A stretch of 29,348 nt of DNA, taken from positions 1 to 29,348 of the forward strand of contig DHOU01000044.1 in assembly GCA_002409745.1 (NCBI GenBank), in the 5' to 3' direction. The number at the start of each line of letters is the position of its first letter. Position 1 is the stretch's first letter. Below are positions 15,301 to 22,210 of the stretch, in pieces. A program made the translations under genes and the position numbers. The notes beneath the pieces are model-generated. The model saw only the letters and a program-made list of their open reading frames with translations, was not told where the DNA came from and did not search any database. Source of the stretch: Bacteroidales bacterium UBA5382 (GTDB lineage Bacteria > Bacteroidota > Bacteroidia > Bacteroidales > Dysgonomonadaceae).

Positions 15301-18297
15301 AATAATGAAAACCGGTTGTTTTCATTGCCTTATAAAGCATCGTACGGCAAGCAAGCGACGCTGATACTTTCGTATGTGAAAAAAGAAAAGTTTTATACGC
15401 ATCGGACGGAAATAGAGTCGCGGCAAGAGAAAAAAGAGTTGAAAGTGTCTTTGGATGTCTTTCGCGATAAAATCCGTCCCGGGTCGCAGGAAGAATGGCG
15501 CCTTACGGTGAAAGACAATGCCGGGAATCCCGCCGTCGCGGAGGTGCTGGCTTCGATGTATGACTTTTCGCTGGATAAAATTTTTCCTTCCGTCAACTGG
15601 AACTTATCAACGTTCCCGTCCAATCTTTCTGTGCCCGCTCCTGCCGTCTATCGAAACGCTTCTTTCGGACAAGAAACGGCTCAGTGGAATTCGACGGTAG
15701 ACTCTAATCCTATAAAAGCGTTCGAGTTCGATGTTTTTAATTGGTTTGGGTTGTTGATGAGAGGTGGTTATAATATTGCAATGCTTCGTAGCGCCAAGTC
15801 TGTTACCTTTTCTGCTATGGAGGAAAGTTCACTTGCCGGAGAGACTCCGAGTCTGCAATCTCATAATCAAATAGCGGTTTCGGTGGCGGATGTAGCGGCA
15901 TTTAGCACGCAAGAGACCGTTCAAGACGGTGCTGCCGGCCTACAGGACGAAAACGCGGCTGTTCAAATACGCCGCCGGTTCGATGAAACGGCGTTCTTCT
16001 ATCCGCAGTTGCGAACCAATGAAAAAGGAGAGACGCAAATCGCGTTCACGGTTCCCGAAAGCAATACCCGCTGGCGCTTCCGGGTGCTGGCGCATGACAA
16101 GAACCTGAATACGGGCAGCGCCGAAGCTTTCGCCGTATCGCAGAAAGAACTGATGGTTACACCCAATATGCCGCGTTTCCTTCGTCATGGCGACCGGACA
16201 AGTATCTCAACGAAGATTTCGAACCTGTCCAGTGAAACGATAAACGGTACGGTAACATTAGAATTTTTCGACCCGGTAACCGATGAAGTGATAAAGGACA
16301 AAGGTGTGGAAAATCAGTCCCAGCCGTTCTCTTTGGCCAAGGATGTTTCGTCCGATGCGGCGTGGACATTCGATGTTCCGTCGGATATTGATATCATCGG
16401 CGTGCGGATTGTCGCCCGGAGCGATGCATTCAGCGACGGCGAGCAACATGCGCTGCCGGTGCTTCCGAACCGTATGATGGTCACGGAAAGCCTGCGTTTG
16501 GATGTGAATGGCAATGAGACGAAAGAATTTTCGATGGATCAATTGGTCCATAAGACTTCCGGCAGCGCCGAAGAGTATCGCCTGACACTGGAGTTCGCTT
16601 CTAATCCTGCTTGGTATGCCGTGCAGGCGTTGCCGGTGCTCAGTAATCCGCAAAGCGATAATGCCGTGAGCTGGTTCGCCTCGTATTACGCCAACACGTT
16701 GGGATATCATATTTCCCAAGCCTATCCCAATGTGGCAAGGATGATTGATGCGTGGAAGAAACAGGGTGGCGATGCGGATACTTTTTTATCGAATCTCGAA
16801 AAAAACGAGGAGTTGAAAAACGTGTTGCTGGAAGAAACGCCATGGGTATTGGAGGCGAAAAACGAATCGGAGCAGAAGCAGAAATTGTCGTTGTTGTTCG
16901 ATCTCAACCGCTCGACGATGCTTACGAACGCCGCCATCGACAAACTTAAAGATTTACAGGCCTCGCAAGGCGGGTGGAGTTGGTTTAAAGGGTTCCGGCC
17001 GGATGTAACCATCACTCATTATATTCTATATGGCTTCGATCAGTTAAAAAAATTGGAAGCAGGAACGATTACCGACGACATTCGCTCTATGCAGGCAAAA
17101 GCGGTGTCGTACATCGATTCCGAAGCGCTCAGCCGCTTTGAAGAATTGAAGAAAGGAAACCGCGATTGGCGCAAAATACAAACCATACCGGTATATGATT
17201 TGGAATATTTGTACGTGCGTTCGGCTTATCCCCAGTATCCCGTAAGCGATGCTTTGACGCAAATGACAGATTTCTATACCTCTGTTCTCGAAAAAAATTG
17301 GACCCGCTACGGACTGTATGAACGGGCTATCATCGCACAAATTATGCATCGGAAAGGGAACGCATCCGTGGTGAACGATATCCTCCGGTCGTATCGGGAG
17401 CATGCGACGACAGATGTGGAGCAAGGCATGTTTTGGGCGAATAATCGCAGTCGTGTGTTTATGTCCCAATCGACCGTATCCGTACACACTTTTATTATGG
17501 AGGCTTTTCAATTGGGCGGCGCAAAACCGTCCGAAATGGATGGAATGAAGCGATGGCTGCTCAAGCAGAAACAGACGCAGCAGTGGGAATCGACGCATGC
17601 CACGATGGACGCCGTGTATGCCTTGTTAAGTACCGGAAACGACTGGTTTTCTTCCGATGCAGGGACGGCCGCCACGGTGGTTTTAGGGGGAGAGGTCGTA
17701 GAGCCGGACAGCAAAGAGGCGGGTACGGGCTATTTTAAGAAGGTTTGGAATCGGTCGGAAATACGTCCGGAAATGGGGCAGGCCAAAGTCATCCATCAAG
17801 GCAATCAGCCGGTTTGGGGCGCCTTATACCGCCAATATTTCGAAGAGTTGGATAAGATTGTAACGACGGACGCTTCGCTCGACGTGGAAAAGCGTTTGTT
17901 CACGGAGCAAACGGACGCTTCGGGTACGAAACTGGTCGAGGTGAATGAAAGCCGTCCGTTAAAGATCGGCGACAAAGTGGTCGTCCGGTTGACCGTGCGT
18001 ACCGACAGGGATATCGAGTTTGTGCATCTGAAAGATATGCGGGGCGCTTTCCTCGAACCTGTCGAGCAAATTTCGGGAGTACGTTGGCAAGGCGCAACGA
18101 TCTATTATCAGGCAACAAAGGATGCTTCCACGAATTTCTATTTCGATCATCTTTCCCGGGGTGTTTATGTGTTGGAATATGCCGCTTATGTGACGCGTAC
18201 GGGAGATTATTCAAATGGCATTGCAACGATACAATGTCTCTATGCGCCGGAATTTACCGCTCATACGGCAGGAATGCGTGTCCGGGTTGAGAAATAG
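12355..18297 (+). CDS. Alpha-2-macroglobulin-like protein without thioester motif
   Basis: Very large (1980 aa) exported protein of the bacterial alpha-2-macroglobulin family, thought to act in the periplasm or at the envelope as a protease trap or envelope-protection factor. The signal peptide is the hydrophobic stretch after RR (about 14-30, SISAQ); Met11 (12385) is an equally good start. A helical, TPR-like region of about 400 residues comes first. The MG2 signature TDRSIYRPGQTVHFKA is near 611-626. The A2M signature is near 1206-1265 (RFDETAFFYPQL, NEKGETQIAFTVPESNTRWRF, MPRFLRHGD). A TED-like alpha/alpha toroid follows, with LQASQGGWSWFKG near 1535. Where thioester homologues have the CxEQ motif, this protein reads LSNPQSDNAVSWF (about 1430), so no covalent trapping is expected. 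No penicillin-binding protein 1C gene, the common partner in other bacteria, is adjacent. Confidence 0.88.
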   Translation: MHQQFKTAYDMRRCFFLCIVFAYAFSISAQMKQTTKNYETQWQAVAAYEKKSLPQSASAEVNKILRQAIADKNSPQVIKALIHQGKYDSVLDSQKDTLVFVHLNEMLSKSSDPIEQSVLHSMLGELYLQYYQNDRWNIDQRTQLSGFVPGDMNEWTKNIFYDKAVEHVAKSVAPADELLKVKVEDYAAVIELGKDSRRFFPTMYDFLAKRAIELFPQVEEDDDLSRSLARKHITQESLFAPLEEFVELPFNPQPEEYNLWALEMYRRLLSSLFARGLEQSTVLIELEKTDYLRKLYSAYENYALLSLEKMVRKWEHQDFSVEIVDKMADIYQAKLFSADIPGAEVDNIRREKDARKKLYELLRKYIDAFPRYERITLLKSKLSALTQPSFSLAGENTYTPESEKKLNLTYQNLSSLKAMLYRVEMPVFDRYNENLKKNGKKTFVKEISVPLPPEEVYLTGKTAFSIDIKEPGAYKLEFEAANKQVDNRSNGHDFYFSVSDLAAFGRSLKKDRYEFFVVNRSTGKPVKNAKINIYKLPGNWNNSSLTLVKTILADEEGLAVYQKDIPNYDVFYQAVVDGDRGSQLSRLPSAGYYFSEDIAETTPQTIIDIFTDRSIYRPGQTVHFKAIARSSGDKEAKLVSGKPYDFILYDTNRQEQGKQTLTTNEYGSVAGEFVLPQGVLTGSFFIETDHGRVPFRVEEYKRPTFEVTFDKIDKTYKFNEQVTLKGAAQNFSGIKLQRAEVAYHVSRQQLWWGNWGRPADHFAEGVTQTDDNGAFEITFTPQKTDAGNTLLRPAYSFRVEASVTDVNGETQTGTYTVAVGDVSMILQADISDKVEKNSDNKLNISAKNLDGNDISAEGTYQLFSLQENDSIDTQIGEGRFVTGEQKELKNKLKDIPSGKYKLVLKSKDDRGNEVNAENSFVLYSYADARPPIQTNDWFIVKNGTFGADEKAEVILGVSDENVHVLYELWKENTLLERKWIVLNNENRLFSLPYKASYGKQATLILSYVKKEKFYTHRTEIESRQEKKELKVSLDVFRDKIRPGSQEEWRLTVKDNAGNPAVAEVLASMYDFSLDKIFPSVNWNLSTFPSNLSVPAPAVYRNASFGQETAQWNSTVDSNPIKAFEFDVFNWFGLLMRGGYNIAMLRSAKSVTFSAMEESSLAGETPSLQSHNQIAVSVADVAAFSTQETVQDGAAGLQDENAAVQIRRRFDETAFFYPQLRTNEKGETQIAFTVPESNTRWRFRVLAHDKNLNTGSAEAFAVSQKELMVTPNMPRFLRHGDRTSISTKISNLSSETINGTVTLEFFDPVTDEVIKDKGVENQSQPFSLAKDVSSDAAWTFDVPSDIDIIGVRIVARSDAFSDGEQHALPVLPNRMMVTESLRLDVNGNETKEFSMDQLVHKTSGSAEEYRLTLEFASNPAWYAVQALPVLSNPQSDNAVSWFASYYANTLGYHISQAYPNVARMIDAWKKQGGDADTFLSNLEKNEELKNVLLEETPWVLEAKNESEQKQKLSLLFDLNRSTMLTNAAIDKLKDLQASQGGWSWFKGFRPDVTITHYILYGFDQLKKLEAGTITDDIRSMQAKAVSYIDSEALSRFEELKKGNRDWRKIQTIPVYDLEYLYVRSAYPQYPVSDALTQMTDFYTSVLEKNWTRYGLYERAIIAQIMHRKGNASVVNDILRSYREHATTDVEQGMFWANNRSRVFMSQSTVSVHTFIMEAFQLGGAKPSEMDGMKRWLLKQKQTQQWESTHATMDAVYALLSTGNDWFSSDAGTAATVVLGGEVVEPDSKEAGTGYFKKVWNRSEIRPEMGQAKVIHQGNQPVWGALYRQYFEELDKIVTTDASLDVEKRLFTEQTDASGTKLVEVNESRPLKIGDKVVVRLTVRTDRDIEFVHLKDMRGAFLEPVEQISGVRWQGATIYYQATKDASTNFYFDHLSRGVYVLEYAAYVTRTGDYSNGIATIQCLYAPEFTAHTAGMRVRVEK

Positions 18298-18323
18298 AAG
18301 AAGAGAATTTTATAGAGTTTCAA

Positions 18324-18356
18324 TTTTCGGCATTCGACTAAAAAATTTATCTTTGC
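18324..18356 (+). promoter_or_regulatory. Bacteroidetes-type promoter of the glycosyltransferase gene
   Basis: TATCTTTGC at 18348-18356 is a full match to the -7 consensus TAnnTTTG(C). A weaker -33 element (TTTTCGG, 18324-18330) lies about 18-20 bp upstream. Transcription would start near 18363, about 28 nt before the chosen start codon. Confidence 0.65.
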
Positions 18357-18390
18357 ATACCCATTCTTCATAATATGCGTAGAACAAATT

Positions 18391-19671
18391 ATGATCAGGG
18401 ACCCTTTATGGGATAACGAATATAAAAGAATGGAGCATTTGGAACATAAAACTATAAAAGTCGCTTTTTTTGCCGATATCTTGATCCGGGATTTTGACGG
18501 GGCGATAAAAACAATGTATCAACTGATTGATCGAATTCCCCCGGAAGGGTTTGAATATCTGTTTTTTTGCGGCACTCCCCCCAAGCATTCTTTTCCCCAT
18601 AAGGTCGTAAAAGTACCTGCTATTACGATTCCTTTAAATATAAGCTATAAAGCCGCTTTACCGAGACTGGCCAAGATCAGGCTCTGGTTTGCGCTTTCGA
18701 AGTTCGAGCCGGACGTCATTCATATTTCCACTCCTTCTCCTCTTGGTTTTTTTGCGTTGGATTATGCCAAGAAAAGAGGAATTCCCGTTTTATCGGTTTA
18801 TCATACCCATTTCATATCTTACATGAGGTATTATTTCAAATATGTTCCTTTTCTCATTCGTCCGGCAGAGTCATTGATCAAAAAATGGTATTTGAAATTT
18901 TACAATGCCTGTACCCTTGTATATGTTCCTACCCGGCAGATTATAGACGAATTAGTTTCTTTCGGCATTGAAAAAAAACGGTTGAAATTGTGGCAACGCG
19001 GATTGGATACGGCGTTGTTTAATCCGTCAAAACGAGACAGGAGTTTTATGAAAAAACTTACGGGGAACGATTATCCGTGCATTCTTTTTGCTTCGCGCCT
19101 CGTATGGGAAAAGAATCTGGAAACGTTGTTCGATATTTATGATCTGGTCCGAGCGAAAGGATGGAAAGTGAATTTTGTCATCGCCGGTAACGGCGTTGCG
19201 GAGGCGGAAGCCCGGGAACGTATGAAAGATGCTGTTTTTACGGGCTTTATAGATCATCGGAAGTTGGCGACGTTATATGCCTCCTGCGATGTTTTTATCT
19301 TTCCTTCCATATCCGAAACGTATGGGAATGTGGTGGTCGAAGCGATGGCTTGCGGGTGTGTGCCGGTGATTGCGCGTGGCGGAGGATCACAATCGCTGGT
19401 GGATAACGGACAGAACGGTTTCTTATGTGAACCGAATCAGGCTGAGGATTATATTATTCACATTCAACGATTGTTAGAGGATGAAGAACTTAGGCGAAAA
19501 ATGCAATCGGCCGGATATCGATCTGTGGGCGATTTAAGCTGGGAGAGCCTGGCGAATGTATATTTCAACGACTTGAAATCTTTGTCGCGATTCGATCCCC
19601 CGAAAATTACGGATAGAGAGGAACGTCTTTTCTCATCTGATTTTAGTAAAGCGGAAATAACGTTAAAATAA
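18391..19671 (+). CDS. GT4-family glycosyltransferase
   Basis: 426-aa retaining glycosyltransferase of GT-B fold, likely using a nucleotide sugar to glycosylate a lipid or polysaccharide on the cytoplasmic side of the membrane. The N-terminal acceptor domain shows VAFFADILIRDFDGAIKT (24-41) and PDVIHISTPSPLGFFALDYA (107-126), the latter typical of the MgtA/SQD2/PimB-like group. The C-terminal donor domain has FASRLVWEKNL with Arg236 and Lys241, FVIAGNG, and the EX7E motif Glu309-Glu317 in SETYGNVVVEAMACG, which binds the donor. No membrane span is evident. Met14 (18430) is an alternative start that places the first beta-strand nearer the N terminus. A 13-codon reading frame at 18375-18416 overlaps the chosen start. 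Donor and acceptor cannot be told from sequence. Confidence 0.88.
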   Translation: MIRDPLWDNEYKRMEHLEHKTIKVAFFADILIRDFDGAIKTMYQLIDRIPPEGFEYLFFCGTPPKHSFPHKVVKVPAITIPLNISYKAALPRLAKIRLWFALSKFEPDVIHISTPSPLGFFALDYAKKRGIPVLSVYHTHFISYMRYYFKYVPFLIRPAESLIKKWYLKFYNACTLVYVPTRQIIDELVSFGIEKKRLKLWQRGLDTALFNPSKRDRSFMKKLTGNDYPCILFASRLVWEKNLETLFDIYDLVRAKGWKVNFVIAGNGVAEAEARERMKDAVFTGFIDHRKLATLYASCDVFIFPSISETYGNVVVEAMACGCVPVIARGGGSQSLVDNGQNGFLCEPNQAEDYIIHIQRLLEDEELRRKMQSAGYRSVGDLSWESLANVYFNDLKSLSRFDPPKITDREERLFSSDFSKAEITLK

Positions 19672-19749
19672 AAACCCTCCTTAAACTAAATTGTTATATT
19701 AACATCGTAAACAACATATAAGAAAAGAAACAAAATAGGTATATATAAT

Positions 19750-20139
19750 ATGAAGAAGATTTGTTTAGCAGTGCTCTTTGGTATAATAGGATTAAGCATT
19801 GGTTTTGCGCAATCGGCGCCCGAAGTTAAATTTAAAAATATTGTTCATGATTTCGGTTCGATTAAAGAAGAAATAGGAGCGGTCACTACGCGGTTTGCAT
19901 TTACCAATACGGGTAAAAGTCCTTTAATTATTCAACGTGTATCGGCCTCTTGCGGATGTACGACACCCGGATATACGAAAGAGCCGGTTTTACCCGGAAA
20001 AGACGGAGAAATAACAGCCAAATATTCCACTACCGCGCGTCCCGGAACATTTAATAAAACCATTACGGTATATACCAATGTACCCGATACGGTATATGTA
20101 CTCACGATCAAAGGAAATGTAATCCCTAAAAGGCGATAA
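19750..20139 (+). CDS. DUF1573 exported protein
   Basis: 129-aa exported protein of the DUF1573 family, common in Bacteroidetes and without a settled function. The signal peptide covers 1-20 (cut after SIGFA). The mature part is one Ig-like beta domain resembling ASPM/SPD-2/Hydin modules: FKNIVHDFGSIKE (28-40), FAFTNTGKSPLII (49-61), the family hallmark SASCGCTTP (65-73) with Cys68 and Cys70, then LPGKDGEI and a final TVYVLTIKGNV. There is no lipobox, so it is likely periplasmic. Its stop codon is only 5 bp before meaB, so the two are almost certainly co-transcribed, although a periplasmic protein and a cytoplasmic GTPase have no obvious shared role. The 78-bp upstream gap shows no clean promoter match. 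Confidence 0.88.
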   Translation: MKKICLAVLFGIIGLSIGFAQSAPEVKFKNIVHDFGSIKEEIGAVTTRFAFTNTGKSPLIIQRVSASCGCTTPGYTKEPVLPGKDGEITAKYSTTARPGTFNKTITVYTNVPDTVYVLTIKGNVIPKRR

Positions 20140-20144
20140 AATAA

Positions 20145-21248
20145 ATGGCCCATCATCATCCTGAAAATGATTCAAAATATTTAGGGCTGAATGTAAATAA
20201 AGGCATAACCCGCCCTCCGAGTATCAATCCTTATCTGCGACAAGTCCGGAAAGATTATCGTAAGATTTACACGGCACAAGAATATGCCGAGGGTATTCTT
20301 AAAGGAGATATTGCCGTGTTGAGCCAGGCGGTGACTCTTGTGGAAAGTTCCAAGCCCGAACATCAGGTTGTCGCTCAGGCAATCATTGAGAAGTGTCTGC
20401 CTGCTTCCGGCAAGTCTATCCGTGTGGGAATTACCGGCGTGCCCGGTTCCGGAAAAAGTACCTCCATCGATGCTTTCGGAATGCATCTTATCGAACAGGG
20501 ACATAGATTAGCCGTCCTTGCCATAGATCCCTCAAGCGAGCGGTCCAAAGGGAGCATTTTGGGTGATAAAACCCGGATGGAAAAGTTATCGGTAGATAAA
20601 AATGCATTTATCCGCCCTTCTCCCTCTGCCGGTTCGTTAGGCGGCGTAGCGCGTAAAACCCGTGAAACCATTATTCTTTGTGAAGCGGCCGGATTCGATT
20701 ATATTTTTGTAGAGACGGTAGGTGTAGGCCAATCCGAAACGGCCGTTCATTCCATGGTCGATTTCTTCCTGCTCATTCAATTAGCGGGTACGGGAGACGA
20801 ATTGCAGGGCATAAAACGGGGTATTATGGAGATGGCCGATGGCATTATTATCAATAAAGCGGATGGAGATAATATCGACAAGGCTAAAATGGCCGCCCGC
20901 CACTTCAAAAATGCGTTGCACTTATATCCTCTTTCCGAGTCGGGATGGAGTCCTGAGGTCTTGACTTATTCAGGGTATTACAAGATAGGAATAAAAGAGG
21001 TGTGGAATATGGTTCATCGTTTTATCGATTTCGTAAAGGAAAGCGGCTATTTCGACCGGAAGCGTAATGAACAATCCAAATATTGGATGTATGAAACGAT
21101 CAACGAGCGGCTTAAAAACGATTTTTATCGTAATCCTTTTATTGAAAGCTTGATGCCGAAATTGGAAGCCGATGTTCTTTCTGCACGGAAAAGTTCTTTT
21201 GTTGCCGCAAAAGAAGCTTTGGATGCGTATTATGACCAAGACAATTGA
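20145..21248 (+). CDS. meaB: MeaB/ArgK-family G3E GTPase (methylmalonyl-CoA mutase chaperone)
   Basis: Cytoplasmic GTPase that protects B12-dependent methylmalonyl-CoA mutase and gates cofactor loading, supporting the succinate-propionate pathway common in Bacteroidales. The 367 residues show the Walker A GVPGSGKST (98-106), AIDPSSERSKGSILGDKTRM (126-145, family signature), SAGSLGGVARKTRE, the Walker B/switch region FVETVGVGQSE (188-198), AGTGDELQGIKRG (214-226) and NKAD (237-240) for guanine recognition. The N-terminal extension of about 40 residues (AHHHPENDSKYLGL...) is not strongly diagnostic. It starts 5 bp after the DUF1573 stop. No mutase genes (mutA/mutB) are in the window, so they would be elsewhere on the chromosome. 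The terminator hairpin of the opposing yebC transcript abuts its stop codon. Confidence 0.93.
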   Translation: MAHHHPENDSKYLGLNVNKGITRPPSINPYLRQVRKDYRKIYTAQEYAEGILKGDIAVLSQAVTLVESSKPEHQVVAQAIIEKCLPASGKSIRVGITGVPGSGKSTSIDAFGMHLIEQGHRLAVLAIDPSSERSKGSILGDKTRMEKLSVDKNAFIRPSPSAGSLGGVARKTRETIILCEAAGFDYIFVETVGVGQSETAVHSMVDFFLLIQLAGTGDELQGIKRGIMEMADGIIINKADGDNIDKAKMAARHFKNALHLYPLSESGWSPEVLTYSGYYKIGIKEVWNMVHRFIDFVKESGYFDRKRNEQSKYWMYETINERLKNDFYRNPFIESLMPKLEADVLSARKSSFVAAKEALDAYYDQDN

Positions 21249-21290
21249 AAAAAACGGTTCTTTCGGATAACAACGTACCGAAAGAATCCG
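21248..21290 (-). terminator. Intrinsic terminator for the pheT-yebC transcript (minus strand)
   Basis: A 12-bp stem (CGGTTCTTTCGG at 21255-21266 with CCGAAAGAATCCG at 21278-21290, one bulged base, 11-nt loop) is followed on the minus strand by seven T (A7 at 21248-21254). On the plus strand the hairpin is followed by TATCTTTGC rather than a T-tract, so it should work only leftward. Reaching it, the yebC transcript would run antisense through the tRNA gene. Confidence 0.75.
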
Positions 21291-21299
21291 TATCTTTGC
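21291..21299 (+). promoter_or_regulatory. -7 promoter element for tRNA-Glu
   Basis: TATCTTTGC matches the Bacteroidetes -7 consensus exactly. It ends 16 bp before the tRNA 5' end, allowing a leader of about 10 nt for RNase P to remove. The -33 region would lie inside the terminator hairpin sequence, and no clear TTTG is there. Confidence 0.6.
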
Positions 21300-21315
21300 G
21301 ATCTGATTATAAAGA

Positions 21316-21387
21316 GGCGCACTCTTCTAACGGTTAGGAATCCTGCTTCTCACGCAGGCAATAGCAGTTCGATTCTGCTGTGCGCTA
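21316..21387 (+). tRNA. tRNA-Glu (anticodon CUC)
   Basis: The 72-nt sequence folds into a full cloverleaf. Acceptor GGCGCAC pairs with GTGCGCT (first pair G-U). The D-arm TTCT/GGAA has loop AACGGTTA containing GG. The anticodon stem CCTGC/GCAGG has loop TTCTCAC with anticodon CTC at 21349-21351. The variable loop has 4 nt. The T-arm AGCAG/CTGCT has loop TTCGATT. The discriminator is A and no CCA is encoded, so CCA must be added after transcription. Anticodon CUC reads GAG and would be a companion to the usual Glu(UUC) tRNA. It lies between convergent meaB and yebC. Confidence 0.93.
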
Positions 21388-21391
21388 CTTT

Positions 21392-21430
21392 TCAATCTTC
21401 TATCAATCTTTATTCAATCTCTCATCAATC
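21392..21430. repeat. 11-bp tandem repeat overlapping the yebC stop codon
   Basis: TCAATC recurs at 21392, 21403, 21414 and 21425, exactly every 11 bp, with variable filler between. On the yebC strand each unit is GATTGA, and the first unit supplies the gene's own TGA stop codon (21425-21427). The array fills the gap between yebC and the tRNA. Confidence 0.75.
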
Positions 21431-22147
21431 CTCCGTCTCTTCCATGTTGTGGAATACGTTCTGTACATCGTCATCATCTTCGAATTTCTCGATCAATTTC
21501 TCTATTTGCGCCCGTTGCTCATCATTTAACGGTTTCGTGTCATGCGGAATGCGTTCGAACTCCGCCGAATGGATGTCAAAGCCGTTCTCTTCCAGATAAG
21601 ATTGGATGTCGGAATATGATTTAAATTCTCCGTAAATAACAATCTCGTCCTCATCGGGATGTACTTCGTCCACACCATAATCGATGAGTTCCAATTCCAT
21701 ATCTTCCAGAGAAATGTCGTCTTTTTCAGCCACCCGGAAAACACATTTGTGATCGAACATAAATTCGAGGCTTCCGGTAGTGCCGAGAGATCCTCCATGT
21801 TTGTTAAAATAACTGCGAACGTTTGCCACTGTACGAGTAGGGTTATCGGTTGCCGTTTCTACTACAATAGCGATTCCATAAGGACCGTATCCCTCGTAAA
21901 TCATTTCCTTGTAATCGGAAGCATCTTTGTCGGTTGCCTTTTTGATAGCCCTTTCGATGTTCTCTTTAGGCATATTCTCTTTTTTAGCCTGCTGAATGAG
22001 CATGCGTAGACGTGGATTTGTTTCCGCTTCCGGGCCTCCTGATTTTACGGCGATGGTAATTTCTTTCCCTATTTTCGTGAACACGCGGGCCATGTTTCCC
22101 CAGCGTTTCATTTTTCTTGCTTTACGATATTCAAATGCTCTGCCCAT
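21425..22147 (-). CDS. yebC: YebC/PmpR/TACO1-family protein
   Basis: 240-aa cytoplasmic protein of the YebC family, long annotated as a transcriptional regulator; related proteins (TACO1, YebC2) are reported to act on ribosomes stalled at proline-rich sequences. The whole protein fits the family: conserved helical N-terminal domain, NPRLRMLIQQAKKENMPKENI (about 44-64), YEGYGPYGIAIVVETATDNPTRT (84-106), RSYFNKHGGSLG and a ferredoxin-like C-terminal half. The N terminus reads MGRAFEYRKARKMKRWG rather than the MAGHSKW of E. coli YebC. The C terminus is strongly acidic (FEDDDDVQNVFHNMEETED). It lies 63 bp downstream of pheT on the same strand and is probably co-transcribed with it, which fits a translation role. 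The intervening gap is a 7-bp repeat array. Confidence 0.93.
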   Translation of the reverse strand: MGRAFEYRKARKMKRWGNMARVFTKIGKEITIAVKSGGPEAETNPRLRMLIQQAKKENMPKENIERAIKKATDKDASDYKEMIYEGYGPYGIAIVVETATDNPTRTVANVRSYFNKHGGSLGTTGSLEFMFDHKCVFRVAEKDDISLEDMELELIDYGVDEVHPDEDEIVIYGEFKSYSDIQSYLEENGFDIHSAEFERIPHDTKPLNDEQRAQIEKLIEKFEDDDDVQNVFHNMEETED

Positions 22148-22172
22148 ATTGTTTGTTTGAGTTGTACTTATT

Positions 22173-22207
22173 TCTAATCTCTAATCTCCAACCTCTAATC
22201 TCTAATT
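22173..22207. repeat. 7-bp tandem repeat between pheT and yebC
   Basis: Five 7-bp units in tandem read TCTAATC, TCTAATC, TCCAACC, TCTAATC, TCTAATT. On the pheT-yebC strand the unit is GATTAGA. The array begins 3 bp after the pheT stop codon and fills more than half of the 63-bp gap to yebC. It shows no promoter, ribosome-binding site or hairpin. Confidence 0.8.
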
Positions 22208-22210
22208 TTA

